Assembly: GCF_042678145.1 (NCBI RefSeq)
Contig: NZ_JBHUDG010000012.1
Location: 185,881 to 249,880, forward strand
Origin: Pseudopedobacter beijingensis
GTDB taxonomy: Bacteria; Bacteroidota; Bacteroidia; Sphingobacteriales; Sphingobacteriaceae
Direction: 5' to 3'
Length of the DNA stretch: 64,000 nt
Position numbers and translations under genes: made by a program. The notes below the pieces were generated by a model, which worked only from the letters and a program-made list of their open reading frames with translations, was not told where the DNA came from and did no database searches. Every line of letters starts with the position of its first letter. Positions within the stretch are counted from its first letter, which is position 1. Positions 33,469 to 40,769 of the stretch are shown here, piece after piece.

Positions 33469-35010
33469 ATGCCTGTAAAAATATTTGGAAGTGCTGTTCA
33501 TGGTGTAGAAGCCCAAACTATTACCGTAGAAGTAAATATTTCATCCGGTAAACCGGGATATTTTATAGTCGGTCTTCCGGATAATGCAGTTAAAGAAAGT
33601 CTGCTTCGGATAGAAAGTGCGCTTTCTACCAATTCGCTGCGGATGCCACGACAAAAAATTGTAGTTAACATGGCGCCGGCAGATATCCGCAAAGAAGGTT
33701 CTGCTTATGACTTAAGTATAGCCACAGGGATTCTGGCAGCATCAGGCCAAATTCCCGAAGAAGATATCCTTAATTATGTTATTATGGGTGAGCTATCTCT
33801 GGATGGTGAAGTGAAACCCATAAAAGGAGCTTTGCCTATAGCTATACAAGCTCGCAAAGAAAATATCAAAGGGTTTATACTACCTTTTGATAATGCCCGG
33901 GAAGCGGCCATAGTAAATGATGTTGAAGTGTATGGCATCAAGCATATCAATGAATTGGTTTCGTTTTTTAATGGAGATGAGAAGCCTGAACCTGTAGAAT
34001 TAGACACCCGAGAGGTGTTCTTTAATTCGGTAAATAGCTATGATAGCGATTTTGCAGAAGTCAGAGGACAGGAAAATATTAAACGGTCTTTAGAAATTGC
34101 CGCTGCCGGAGGCCATAATGCTATTCTTATAGGTCCGCCTGGAGCAGGAAAAACCATGTTGGCAAAACGCTTGCCAACCATATTACCTCCACTTAATTTG
34201 TATGAGGCTTTAGAAACCACCAAAATACATTCCGTTGCCGGAAAGCTTTCTACTGCAGAAGCATTGGTAACCGTAAGACCTTTCCGTTCGCCTCATCATA
34301 CCGTTTCGGATGTGGCATTGGTGGGAGGAGGAGGAAACCCGCAACCCGGAGAAATTTCTCTGGCACATAATGGCGTCTTGTTTCTGGATGAGCTTCCCGA
34401 ATTTAAAAGAACGGTGCTGGAAGTTATGCGCCAGCCCTTAGAAGAAAGAAGAGTAACGATCTCCAGAGCAAAAATAGCAGTTGACTATCCCTCCAGTTTT
34501 ATGCTGATAGCAGCGATGAATCCCTGCCCGTGTGGATTTTACAATCATCCTGAAAAAGAATGTGTTTGTGCTCCCGGAGTGGTGCAAAAATACCTCAGCA
34601 GGGTAAGTGGCCCTTTGTTAGACCGGATAGATTTACATGTAGAAGTAACACCGGTTAATTTTGATGAACTGGCATCTGAACGGAAATCAGAAGGGAGTGC
34701 CGTTATCAGGGAAAGAGTAGTAAAAGCGAGGCAAATTCAGGAAGAACGATTTAAGCCCTACGAACATATTAATTGCAATGCACAAATGAGCCCGCAAATG
34801 GTTCGTGATATTTGTCGTATCCAGAATGATGGGCAAGAGCTGTTAAAGAATGCTATGGAAAAGCTGGGTCTTTCTGCCCGGGCATACGACAGAATTTTAA
34901 AGGTGTCCAGAACTATTGCCGATTTAGATGCAAGTGAACATATAAAAACCGAACATTTAGCAGAAGCCATCAATTTTAGGAGTTTAGATAGAGAAAAGTG
35001 GGCGGGGTAA
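33469..35010 (+). CDS. comM: YifB/ComM-type Mg-chelatase-like AAA+ ATPase
   Basis: The 513-residue product has an N-terminal Lon-protease-like fold (F-G-S-A-V-H-G-V-E-A and G-L-P-D-N-A-V-K-E-S), then the AAA+ core with G-P-P-G-A-G-K-T-M-L-A-K and F-L-D-E-L-P-E-F, and a zinc-like C-P-C-G-F-Y...C-V-C-A segment. In competent bacteria ComM helps branch migration of incoming DNA. The frame is open 14 codons upstream, but ATG 33469 matches the family start. Confidence 0.92.
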   Translation: MPVKIFGSAVHGVEAQTITVEVNISSGKPGYFIVGLPDNAVKESLLRIESALSTNSLRMPRQKIVVNMAPADIRKEGSAYDLSIATGILAASGQIPEEDILNYVIMGELSLDGEVKPIKGALPIAIQARKENIKGFILPFDNAREAAIVNDVEVYGIKHINELVSFFNGDEKPEPVELDTREVFFNSVNSYDSDFAEVRGQENIKRSLEIAAAGGHNAILIGPPGAGKTMLAKRLPTILPPLNLYEALETTKIHSVAGKLSTAEALVTVRPFRSPHHTVSDVALVGGGGNPQPGEISLAHNGVLFLDELPEFKRTVLEVMRQPLEERRVTISRAKIAVDYPSSFMLIAAMNPCPCGFYNHPEKECVCAPGVVQKYLSRVSGPLLDRIDLHVEVTPVNFDELASERKSEGSAVIRERVVKARQIQEERFKPYEHINCNAQMSPQMVRDICRIQNDGQELLKNAMEKLGLSARAYDRILKVSRTIADLDASEHIKTEHLAEAINFRSLDREKWAG

Positions 35011-35025
35011 ATTGAATTATACCGA

Positions 35026-35051
35026 GGTGGTCGCAAAATGCGACCACCTTA
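35026..35051. repeat. Perfect palindrome upstream of an ORF6N gene
   Basis: AGGTGGTCGCA, a three-base loop AAA, and TGCGACCACCT form an 11-bp hairpin 15 bp after the comM stop. It lacks a strong T run. A related palindrome around TCGCAAATTGCGA lies at 40565-40577 inside an ORF6N remnant. Confidence 0.7.
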
Positions 35052-35068
35052 AAAACAACAAAATAGGT

Positions 35069-35620
35069 ATGACAAAAGACAAAATAGCTGTAAGCATTCC
35101 TGATGAATTGGTTATAAATAAAATTATTGTGATTAGAGGCAATAGAGTGATGATAGATCGGGATTTGGCTGAACTTTATGGCGTAACTACCAAACGTTTA
35201 AATGAACAGGTGAAAAGAAATCAAAAGCGTTTTCCAGAAGACTTCATGTTTCAGATTACAAAAGACGAAAAAGAAGAAATTATCAGGCAGTTTAAGCATC
35301 TCTCTTCGTTAAAATATTCTTCGGTATTGCCTTATGTATTTACCGAACATGGAGCAGTAATGTTGGCAAGTATTCTGAATAGTGACAGGGCAATAGAGGT
35401 AAATATTCAGATAGTTAGGGTATTTACTAAAATTCAGAAAATGTTAACAGATAATACGGAGTTAAGGCTAGAACTTGAACAAATTAGAAAGAAAGTGGAT
35501 AATCAGGATAAGAATATTGAATTGGTTTTTAAATACCTTGATGAGCTATTGGAGGAGAAGAATGTTCCTGCATCTCCTAGAAAAAGCATAGGATATAAAA
35601 CATGGTCCGAAAAGGAATAG
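35069..35620 (+). CDS. ORF6N-domain DNA-binding protein
   Basis: The 183-residue protein has the ORF6N/KilA-N-type domain: I-R-G-N-R-V-M-I-D-R-D-L-A-E-L-Y-G-V near residue 25, R-L-N-E-Q-V-K-R-N-Q-K-R-F-P, then L-P-Y-V-F-T-E-H-G-A-V-M-L-A, and a C-terminal coiled coil. These are phage-type DNA-binding proteins found in many copies in Bacteroidota. The ATG at 35069 gives a start before this domain; an upstream start (35012) would read through the palindrome. A decayed relative lies at 40522-40712. Confidence 0.85.
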   Translation: MTKDKIAVSIPDELVINKIIVIRGNRVMIDRDLAELYGVTTKRLNEQVKRNQKRFPEDFMFQITKDEKEEIIRQFKHLSSLKYSSVLPYVFTEHGAVMLASILNSDRAIEVNIQIVRVFTKIQKMLTDNTELRLELEQIRKKVDNQDKNIELVFKYLDELLEEKNVPASPRKSIGYKTWSEKE

Positions 35621-35682
35621 CAAGTTTTTATTGAATAACTTTATCGTTGGAACTATCTTGTTGATTTTTACGTTTAGAAGAA

Positions 35683-36336
35683 ATGAAGTCCTATAAAAAT
35701 TCATATTTATTGTTTCTCCTGATTTTTACTTTGCAATCCTGCAATGGACAAAGTAAAAGCCAAAAAATAAAGTCAACAGCAATAAATCTGACCCCTCCAA
35801 AAGGAAAGGCAATGGCGGCATTTGCGTCGGGATGTTTTTGGTGTACAGAGCATGTTTTTGAATCTGTGTTTGGCGTAGATTCTGCTGTTTCGGGATATGC
35901 CGGTGGGCATACTAAAAATCCAACCTATCAGCAAGTCTGTACAGAAACTACCGGACATGCCGAAACAATAATGGTTTACTACGATCCACAAAAAGTAACT
36001 TACAAAGAGCTTGTTCAGGTGTTTTTTGATTCACACGACCCTACTACAAAAAATAAACAAGGACCAGATGTAGGCTCTTCTTACCGTTCTGTTTTATTTT
36101 ATACAAATGATGCGGAGAAAGAAACAGCACAAGAAATTATAGCATCTTTAACCAAAAACAAAATTTATAAAAAACCTATTGTAACCGAGATGAAGCCCTT
36201 GAAAGTATTTTACAGGGCAGAGGACGAACATCAGAATTTTGTGAAAAGAAATCCTTTACAGCCCTATGTACAGGGAGTTTCTAATCCAAGGTTTGAGAAG
36301 TTTAAGCGACAAACGTCTCAACGATTGAAAGAGTAA
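35683..36336 (+). CDS. msrA: Peptide-methionine (S)-S-oxide reductase, lipoprotein form
   Basis: The 217-residue protein has a lipoprotein signal (hydrophobic, L-Q-S-C near residue 20) and the MsrA active-site segment A-S-G-C-F-W-C-T-E-H-V-F-E-S-V, then G-Y-A-G-G-H-T-K-N-P-T-Y and the Y-R-S-V-L-F-Y block. It reduces methionine sulfoxide in proteins, here predicted outside the cytoplasm. A free-standing gene upstream of rimM. Confidence 0.94.
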   Translation: MKSYKNSYLLFLLIFTLQSCNGQSKSQKIKSTAINLTPPKGKAMAAFASGCFWCTEHVFESVFGVDSAVSGYAGGHTKNPTYQQVCTETTGHAETIMVYYDPQKVTYKELVQVFFDSHDPTTKNKQGPDVGSSYRSVLFYTNDAEKETAQEIIASLTKNKIYKKPIVTEMKPLKVFYRAEDEHQNFVKRNPLQPYVQGVSNPRFEKFKRQTSQRLKE

Positions 36337-36342
36337 TTTTCT

Positions 36343-36350
36343 TACATTTG
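36343..36350 (+). promoter_or_regulatory. -7 box of the rimM-trmD operon, nearly leaderless
   Basis: TACATTTG matches TAnnTTTG and lies five bases before the rimM ATG (36356). A good -33 TTTG is not seen at the usual distance, so the promoter is less certain than that of lpxD. Confidence 0.5.
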
Positions 36351-36355
36351 CGCCA

Positions 36356-36889
36356 ATGAAGTCAGAAGAATTTGTTGAGATAGGTTTTATTACCAAAACC
36401 CACGGTCTAAAAGGCGATATACAAATAGCCTTCACTTATCACGAACCGGAAAAATTGAAAATGAACTCAGTTTTTTTAGAAATCAACGGAAAAAAGGTTC
36501 CTTATTTTGTAGATAGCTTTAAACTGTCGCAACAGACAACAGGTTATCTGAAATTTGAGGATATAGACCATATAGACAAAGCACAGATATTGGTGAAGAG
36601 AAAGGTTTTTCTTCCCTTGAAGATGATGCCCAAAAAGAAGAAAGAAGAGTTTACTTTTAAAGATCTGGAAGGGTTTTCTGTTTTGGATAAGATAAACGGA
36701 GATTTAGGAAAGATACTTTCTGTGAGGGAATACCCTCAGCAATTCCTGGCTACAGTTAATTATCAGGAGAAGGAAGTGCTTTTTCCGTTGTCAGATGCTT
36801 TTATAGAAGATATTGATATTGAAAATAGAAAGCTGAGTGTAAATTTGCCCGAAGGTTTATTGGAAGTTTATCTGGACCAGAATAATTAA
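36356..36889 (+). CDS. rimM: 16S rRNA processing protein RimM
   Basis: The 177-residue protein has the RimM N-terminal motif G-F-I-T-K-T-H-G-L-K-G-D-I and a C-terminal PRC-barrel with V-L-F-P-L-S-D-A-F-I. It assists maturation of the 30S head domain. trmD starts six bases after its stop. In many bacteria rpsP precedes rimM; here the upstream gene is msrA. Confidence 0.94.
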   Translation: MKSEEFVEIGFITKTHGLKGDIQIAFTYHEPEKLKMNSVFLEINGKKVPYFVDSFKLSQQTTGYLKFEDIDHIDKAQILVKRKVFLPLKMMPKKKKEEFTFKDLEGFSVLDKINGDLGKILSVREYPQQFLATVNYQEKEVLFPLSDAFIEDIDIENRKLSVNLPEGLLEVYLDQNN

Positions 36890-36895
36890 GAAACT

Positions 36896-37570
36896 ATGCG
36901 CTTTGATATCATTACTGTTTTACCAGGTCTGTTAGAAAGTCCTTTTGCACATTCCATTTTGCAAAGGGCGCAAAATAAAGGCCTGTCAGAGATTTATGTT
37001 CACAATCTGAGGGATTACTCTAGCAATAAACATAAAAGCGTAGACGACTATCCTTACGGCGGTGGTAGCGGAATGGTTATGCAGATAGAACCATTTGCTG
37101 CCTGTATAGAAAAACTAAAGGCAGAACGTGACTATGACGAAATTATTTTCATGACTCCGGACGGTGAAACCTTTAATCAGGAAATAGCAAACGGTTTATC
37201 ACTTAAAAAGAATGTGATTATTCTTTGCGGGCATTATAAAGGAATAGATCAACGAATAAGGGACGTGTATGTGACACGTGAAATTTCTATAGGCGATTAT
37301 GTGCTTTCTGGCGGAGAGCTTCCGGCAGCCATTATAGTAGACGCTGTAGTGAGACTGCTTCCGGGAGTGCTTTCAGATGAAACATCAGCGCTTTCAGACT
37401 CCTTTCAGGGCGATTTATTAGATGCACCTGTTTATTCACGTCCGGCAGATTGGCGTGGGCATAAAGTGCCGGAAGTACTTTTAAGCGGTAACCAGGCTAA
37501 AATAGAACAATGGCGTTACGAGCAGTCTTTAGAAAGAACCCAAAAAAGACGCCCTGATTTATTAGAATAA
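36896..37570 (+). CDS. trmD: tRNA (guanine-N1)-methyltransferase
   Basis: The 224-residue product has the SPOUT-knot TrmD signatures: V-D-D-Y-P-Y-G-G-G-S-G-M-V-M near residue 50, C-G-H-Y-K-G-I-D-Q-R and S-I-G-D-Y-V-L-S-G-G-E-L-P. It makes m1G37 in tRNAs. It is the second gene after rimM. The usual partner rplS is displaced by 1.6 kb by three regulator genes. Confidence 0.96.
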   Translation: MRFDIITVLPGLLESPFAHSILQRAQNKGLSEIYVHNLRDYSSNKHKSVDDYPYGGGSGMVMQIEPFAACIEKLKAERDYDEIIFMTPDGETFNQEIANGLSLKKNVIILCGHYKGIDQRIRDVYVTREISIGDYVLSGGELPAAIIVDAVVRLLPGVLSDETSALSDSFQGDLLDAPVYSRPADWRGHKVPEVLLSGNQAKIEQWRYEQSLERTQKRRPDLLE

Positions 37571-37939
37571 TTAGTCCTGGCTTCGGCTGTTCAGCAGTTC
37601 AATAATCTTTTCTTTATCCTTTAGCTGGCCTTTGAGTGTTTCGGTCAGTTGTTTATATACATTCAGTTCAGAAGCAACTGTCCTATATTCAGGAACAGAC
37701 TCTGTAAGAGATTTGCTTTCTGGCAAATCCGGGTAGTTGTCCGGTGTGCTTTCCTGGAAAAATACAGATGGAGAAACTTCCAGTATTTCAGCCATCTTTT
37801 TAAGATCAGTATATTTAATAGATTCCTTGATAAGGCTTAGCCTAAAACCGTCGAAAGTCTTGCCAATTTGTACTGCTAACCAACTTAAAGAACGGCCCCT
37901 TTCTTTTAAAAGATTATCAACGATTGGTTTTAATTGCAT
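37571..37939 (-). CDS. Small XRE-like helix-turn-helix protein with coiled-coil tail
   Basis: The 122-residue protein starts with a lambda-repressor-like fold, with S-L-S-W-L-A-V-Q-I-G-K as helix 2 and D-L-K-K-M-A-E-I-L-E-V-S-P-S-V-F-F as the end of the domain. The last 40 residues, from Y-R-T-V-A-S-E-L to S-R-S-Q-D, are a predicted coiled coil. The loop of the HTH is atypical (T-F-D-G-F-R-L). It ends directly against the trmD stop and is divergent from the next HTH gene. Confidence 0.75.
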   Translation of the reverse strand: MQLKPIVDNLLKERGRSLSWLAVQIGKTFDGFRLSLIKESIKYTDLKKMAEILEVSPSVFFQESTPDNYPDLPESKSLTESVPEYRTVASELNVYKQLTETLKGQLKDKEKIIELLNSRSQD

Positions 37940-38076
37940 AAAAAATTATGTAACTATTTTGAATATAATTTATATTACTTATTTTTATTTGTAATTTTTG
38001 CTAAATAAAATTTGATTAACGCAAATCTTTAGTCAAAGTACACAAAATTTTGGATGTTTTAACAAAAAAATTAATC

Positions 38077-38343
38077 ATGTATAAGTACAAGATAAACGAG
38101 GTGCTCAATAATTTACCCATGAAAGATTATAGGAAAGCAATTAAAATGATTCCAAAAATATTAGGTGTTTCGACGAATACTTTCTTAAATTACAGGAACA
38201 TTCGTGTTGACGAGGAAAAGGATATTCCATATCAGAAAGTGATCATTATGGAGAAAATATTTGCATTAGAAGAAGGATCGTTAAGCAATATAGAGATAAA
38301 TTACAAAACCATTTATGAACTAATTAGAGAAAAGGAGGTTTAA
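38077..38343 (+). CDS. Small helix-turn-helix protein
   Basis: The 88-residue basic protein has a likely HTH: M-I-P-K-I-L-G-V-S-T-N-T-F-L-N-Y-R-N followed by an additional helix with Y-Q-K-V-I-I-M-E-K-I-F. No family was named with certainty. The frame is open nine codons upstream from a TTG, but ATG 38077 is preferred. It ends one base before the next gene and shares a 137-bp AT-rich region with the divergent HTH gene. Confidence 0.7.
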   Translation: MYKYKINEVLNNLPMKDYRKAIKMIPKILGVSTNTFLNYRNIRVDEEKDIPYQKVIIMEKIFALEEGSLSNIEINYKTIYELIREKEV

Positions 38344-38344
38344 T

Positions 38345-39013
38345 ATGCTTGCCACCCAAATTAATATGGAGAGTCATCTCACAGATCATCTTGTGAATCT
38401 GCTAGACCACGATGTAAGAGCGCCTATGAAAAACTTTGTGTATTTTCTTTCTCTTTCAGAAAGCGATGCGCTGGATTATGGAAAGTTTAGCATGAAACCT
38501 TTTTTGGAGCCCTTCTTTGCTTCTTCATCATTTTTTGTGGAAAACTTTATCATCTGGAACAAAATAATTAAGGAAGGTGCCTGTCTGGCAAAACCTTACT
38601 ATGTCTCAGAAATCATTAAAGAGATTAAAGAATCTTTCAGTTATCAGCTTGCTGCAAAAAATATTCATATCATTTTTGATGGCGAACAAACACAGTTTTT
38701 AGCCATAGACCGCCTTACGTTTAGTTTTGTACTGAAGAACATCTTTTTTACAACTATTAATTATAGTAACAAAGGAAATGTTATTTGTGTGAAATTATCA
38801 GGCGATCATCGGGTCTTAGAAATTAGCTCCATAGATATGTTTATGCCATCTAATAAAATTGAACGTATTTTTAATATGGAAGAATATAAAAACGTATCGG
38901 GCAGAGATATCGGTGTTTTGCTTAGTCAATATGTTTTACGTAGCTTTGACAGCAGTTTCTCTTATGTTCAAAATGATAGCGGAGAGGGTGTTTTTAAATG
39001 GTATTTGTCTTAA
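38345..39013 (+). CDS. Minimal histidine-kinase-like protein without sensor domain
   Basis: The 222-residue protein begins with an H-box-like segment, L-L-D-H-D-V-R-A-P-M-K-N, with His22 in the place of the phosphoacceptor, and has diverged ATP-binding-domain features: V-L-K-N-I-F-F-T-T-I-N-Y-S-N-K-G as an N-box and D-I-G-V-L-L-S-Q-Y-V as a G-box-like helix. There is no sensor or membrane segment. The N-box keeps one Asn and the D-x-G-x-G motif is not recognisable, so ATP binding is doubtful. It follows the HTH gene after one base. Confidence 0.7.
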   Translation: MLATQINMESHLTDHLVNLLDHDVRAPMKNFVYFLSLSESDALDYGKFSMKPFLEPFFASSSFFVENFIIWNKIIKEGACLAKPYYVSEIIKEIKESFSYQLAAKNIHIIFDGEQTQFLAIDRLTFSFVLKNIFFTTINYSNKGNVICVKLSGDHRVLEISSIDMFMPSNKIERIFNMEEYKNVSGRDIGVLLSQYVLRSFDSSFSYVQNDSGEGVFKWYLS

Positions 39014-39093
39014 AACAACTCAATAAAAAACCTAAGTAGCTCTTCTACAAAAAAATAAAAGAGAAAGAATTATAGGAATTTTTCAGAATAGTT

Positions 39094-39123
39094 TTTGTTT
39101 CTGAAAAAAAAAGCCTAATATTG
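39094..39123 (+). promoter_or_regulatory. Promoter of rplS
   Basis: TTTG (39094-39097), an 18-nt spacer and TAATATTG (39116-39123) match the Bacteroidota promoter with one mismatch in the -7 box. Initiation is predicted near 39127, giving a leader of about 58 nt before the rplS ATG. Confidence 0.6.
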
Positions 39124-39127
39124 CACT

Positions 39128-39166
39128 CCGAAAAATTCGGTACGATTAGGCAATAAATGAATCGTA
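39128..39166 (+). promoter_or_regulatory. Structured rplS leader, possible autoregulatory RNA
   Basis: Two adjacent hairpins fill the predicted leader: CCGAA/TTCGG (39128-39140) and TACGATT/AATCGTA (39141-39147 with 39160-39166). Their direct adjacency allows stacking. This resembles the general form of ribosomal-protein leaders, but no known L19 leader family was matched. Confidence 0.5.
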
Positions 39167-39184
39167 TTTAATCAGCATAAGATC

Positions 39185-39529
39185 ATGGATTTAGTAAAAT
39201 TTGTAGAAGAGCAGGTTATCGAAAAGAAACAATTACCTGCATTTAAATCTGGAGACACCATCAGTGTTCACTATAAAATTCGTGAAGGAAATAAAGAGCG
39301 TGTTCAGGTTTATCAAGGTGTAGTTATCCAGAGAAATAGTGCTGGTTCTACAGAAACTTTCACTGTTCGTAAAATTTCTAACGGAATAGGTGTAGAGCGT
39401 ATCTTCCCTGTAAACTCTCCAAACATAGAAAAAGTAGAAGTACATAGCATTGGTAAAGTGCGTAGAGCTAAATTGTTCTACCTGCGTAACCTTACAGGTA
39501 AAGCAGCTCGTATCAAAACAAAAAGATAA
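39185..39529 (+). CDS. rplS: 50S ribosomal protein L19
   Basis: A 114-residue protein with the L19 signatures F-K-S-G-D-T-I-S-V-H-Y-K-I and R-V-Q-V-Y-Q-G-V-V-I-Q-R, and the later E-R-I-F-P-V-N-S-P-N-I-E-K-V-E-V. It sits in the bridge between ribosomal subunits. A strong terminator follows 34 bp after the stop, so it is transcribed alone. Confidence 0.97.
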   Translation: MDLVKFVEEQVIEKKQLPAFKSGDTISVHYKIREGNKERVQVYQGVVIQRNSAGSTETFTVRKISNGIGVERIFPVNSPNIEKVEVHSIGKVRRAKLFYLRNLTGKAARIKTKR

Positions 39530-39562
39530 TTTACCGCTGTACAGCAATAAAATATTTATAAG

Positions 39563-39594
39563 ACCCTTTTGTGAAAACCAAAAGGGTTTTTTTT
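39563..39594 (+). terminator. Terminator of rplS
   Basis: ACCCTTTTG pairs with CAAAAGGGT across a short loop, followed by eight T. Clear intrinsic terminator. Confidence 0.9.
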
Positions 39595-39668
39595 ATTTGA
39601 ATATAAAACCCTGAACCCATTGTTGAGGGCTATGTTTTTTTGATTCCAATTTTTGAATTGATAAGAAT

Positions 39669-40490
39669 ATGTCTGATTTAGCTTGGCTGTCCCGTTCGGC
39701 ATTATTGGTTGGTGACGAAGGAATAAACACTTTACAGCAAAAACATGTATTGGTTGTTGGATTAGGAGGTGTTGGATCTTTTGCTGCGGAGTTTATCTGT
39801 AGGGCAGGAGTAGGAGAGATGACCATTGTAGATGGTGATGTTGTAGATCCGTCAAATAGAAATAGGCAATTGCCAGCTTTAGCTACTAACCACGGGGTTA
39901 GTAAAGCCGAAATTATGGAAGAACGCTTATTGGCTATTAATCCGGAATTGAAATTACATGTTATTAAAGAGTTTTTGTCGCCACAGAAATGTAAGGAGCT
40001 TTTGAGTACTCAAAAGTTTGATTATGTTGCCGAGTGTATAGATAGTATTACGCCTAAATTATTGCTGCTTACCACGGCACTGGAATGCGGTTTACCTATT
40101 GCAAGTTCTATGGGAGCAGGGGGAAAAGTGGATCCGACAAAATTAAGAACCACTTATCTGACAGAAACCTGGGAATGTGTTTTTGCGCAATATGTTCGTA
40201 AGCGCTTGAAAAAAATGGTAAATGCTTCTACTATAAAAGCAGTGTTTTCTGTTGAGAAAGTAATGAAAGAGTCTTTGGTGATGACGGATGGCAGTAACTT
40301 TAAGCTTTCTGCTTATGGTACTATTTCTTACTTGCCTGCGGCATTTGGAGGAGGTATAGCGTCTATTGTTATCAGAGATTTGTTAGGGTTACCGATTGAT
40401 ATAGAAAAACGTCCGGATTTTATTTCTAAGGATAAAGCTAAAAAGAAGAAAAAGAAAAAAGATAAGAAGAAGGAAAATATTAAGGAATAA
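39669..40490 (+). CDS. tcdA: tRNA threonylcarbamoyladenosine dehydratase
   Basis: The 273-residue E1-like protein has the ATP motif V-L-V-V-G-L-G-G-V-G-S-F, V-D-P-S-N-R-N-R-Q and the D-S-I-T-P-K segment of TcdA (CsdL). It converts t6A to the cyclic ct6A form in ANN-decoding tRNAs. It ends in a 23-residue tail that is mostly lysine (K-A-K-K-K-K-K-K-K-D-K-K), which may bind RNA. tsaE, for the precursor modification, is also in the window. Confidence 0.9.
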   Translation: MSDLAWLSRSALLVGDEGINTLQQKHVLVVGLGGVGSFAAEFICRAGVGEMTIVDGDVVDPSNRNRQLPALATNHGVSKAEIMEERLLAINPELKLHVIKEFLSPQKCKELLSTQKFDYVAECIDSITPKLLLLTTALECGLPIASSMGAGGKVDPTKLRTTYLTETWECVFAQYVRKRLKKMVNASTIKAVFSVEKVMKESLVMTDGSNFKLSAYGTISYLPAAFGGGIASIVIRDLLGLPIDIEKRPDFISKDKAKKKKKKKDKKKENIKE

Positions 40491-40495
40491 TTTCA

Positions 40496-40525
40496 GAAAG
40501 CAGTTTTAAAGAACTGCTTTTTTAT
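40496..40525 (+). terminator. Terminator of tcdA
   Basis: AAAGCAGTT pairs with AACTGCTTT around a six-base loop and is followed by a T run, six bases after the tcdA stop. Confidence 0.85.
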
Positions 40526-40712
40526 TTAATAACGATATGGTTTTTTATCTGAAAATCACTTGAGGTCGCAAATTGCGACTTCAGGTTTTGAACCTCATAT
40601 TCGGTAAGTTGAAACATTGAAATCCTCGGAAAACTGGTCTACCTGTTCATTAATTCTTTCTGTATCTATACCAATACAATAAAGCCAAATCATTATCTAA
40701 CATAACTTTACC
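40522..40712 (-). pseudogene. Decayed ORF6N-domain gene
   Basis: On the minus strand G-K-V-M-L-D-N-D-L-A-L-L-Y matches the ORF6N motif, then a frame change gives R-I-N-E-Q-V-D-Q-F-S-E-D-F, and a second change gives M-F-Q-L-T-E-Y-E-V-Q-N-L-K-S-Q-F-A-T-S-S before the stop at 40522-40524. The order and spacing match the intact gene at 35069. The L-K-S-Q-F-A-T-S codons contain the palindrome TCGCAAATTGCGA (40565-40577). Confidence 0.75.
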
Positions 40713-40769
40713 CTGGGGCTTAGAAAGAGTCTTTTTAATTTTTAATTTTGATTTTATACCTTGTACAAC

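Noticed and set aside
37571..39013. Prophage remnant
   Set aside because: Only small regulators are present, with no integrase, structural genes or attachment repeats.
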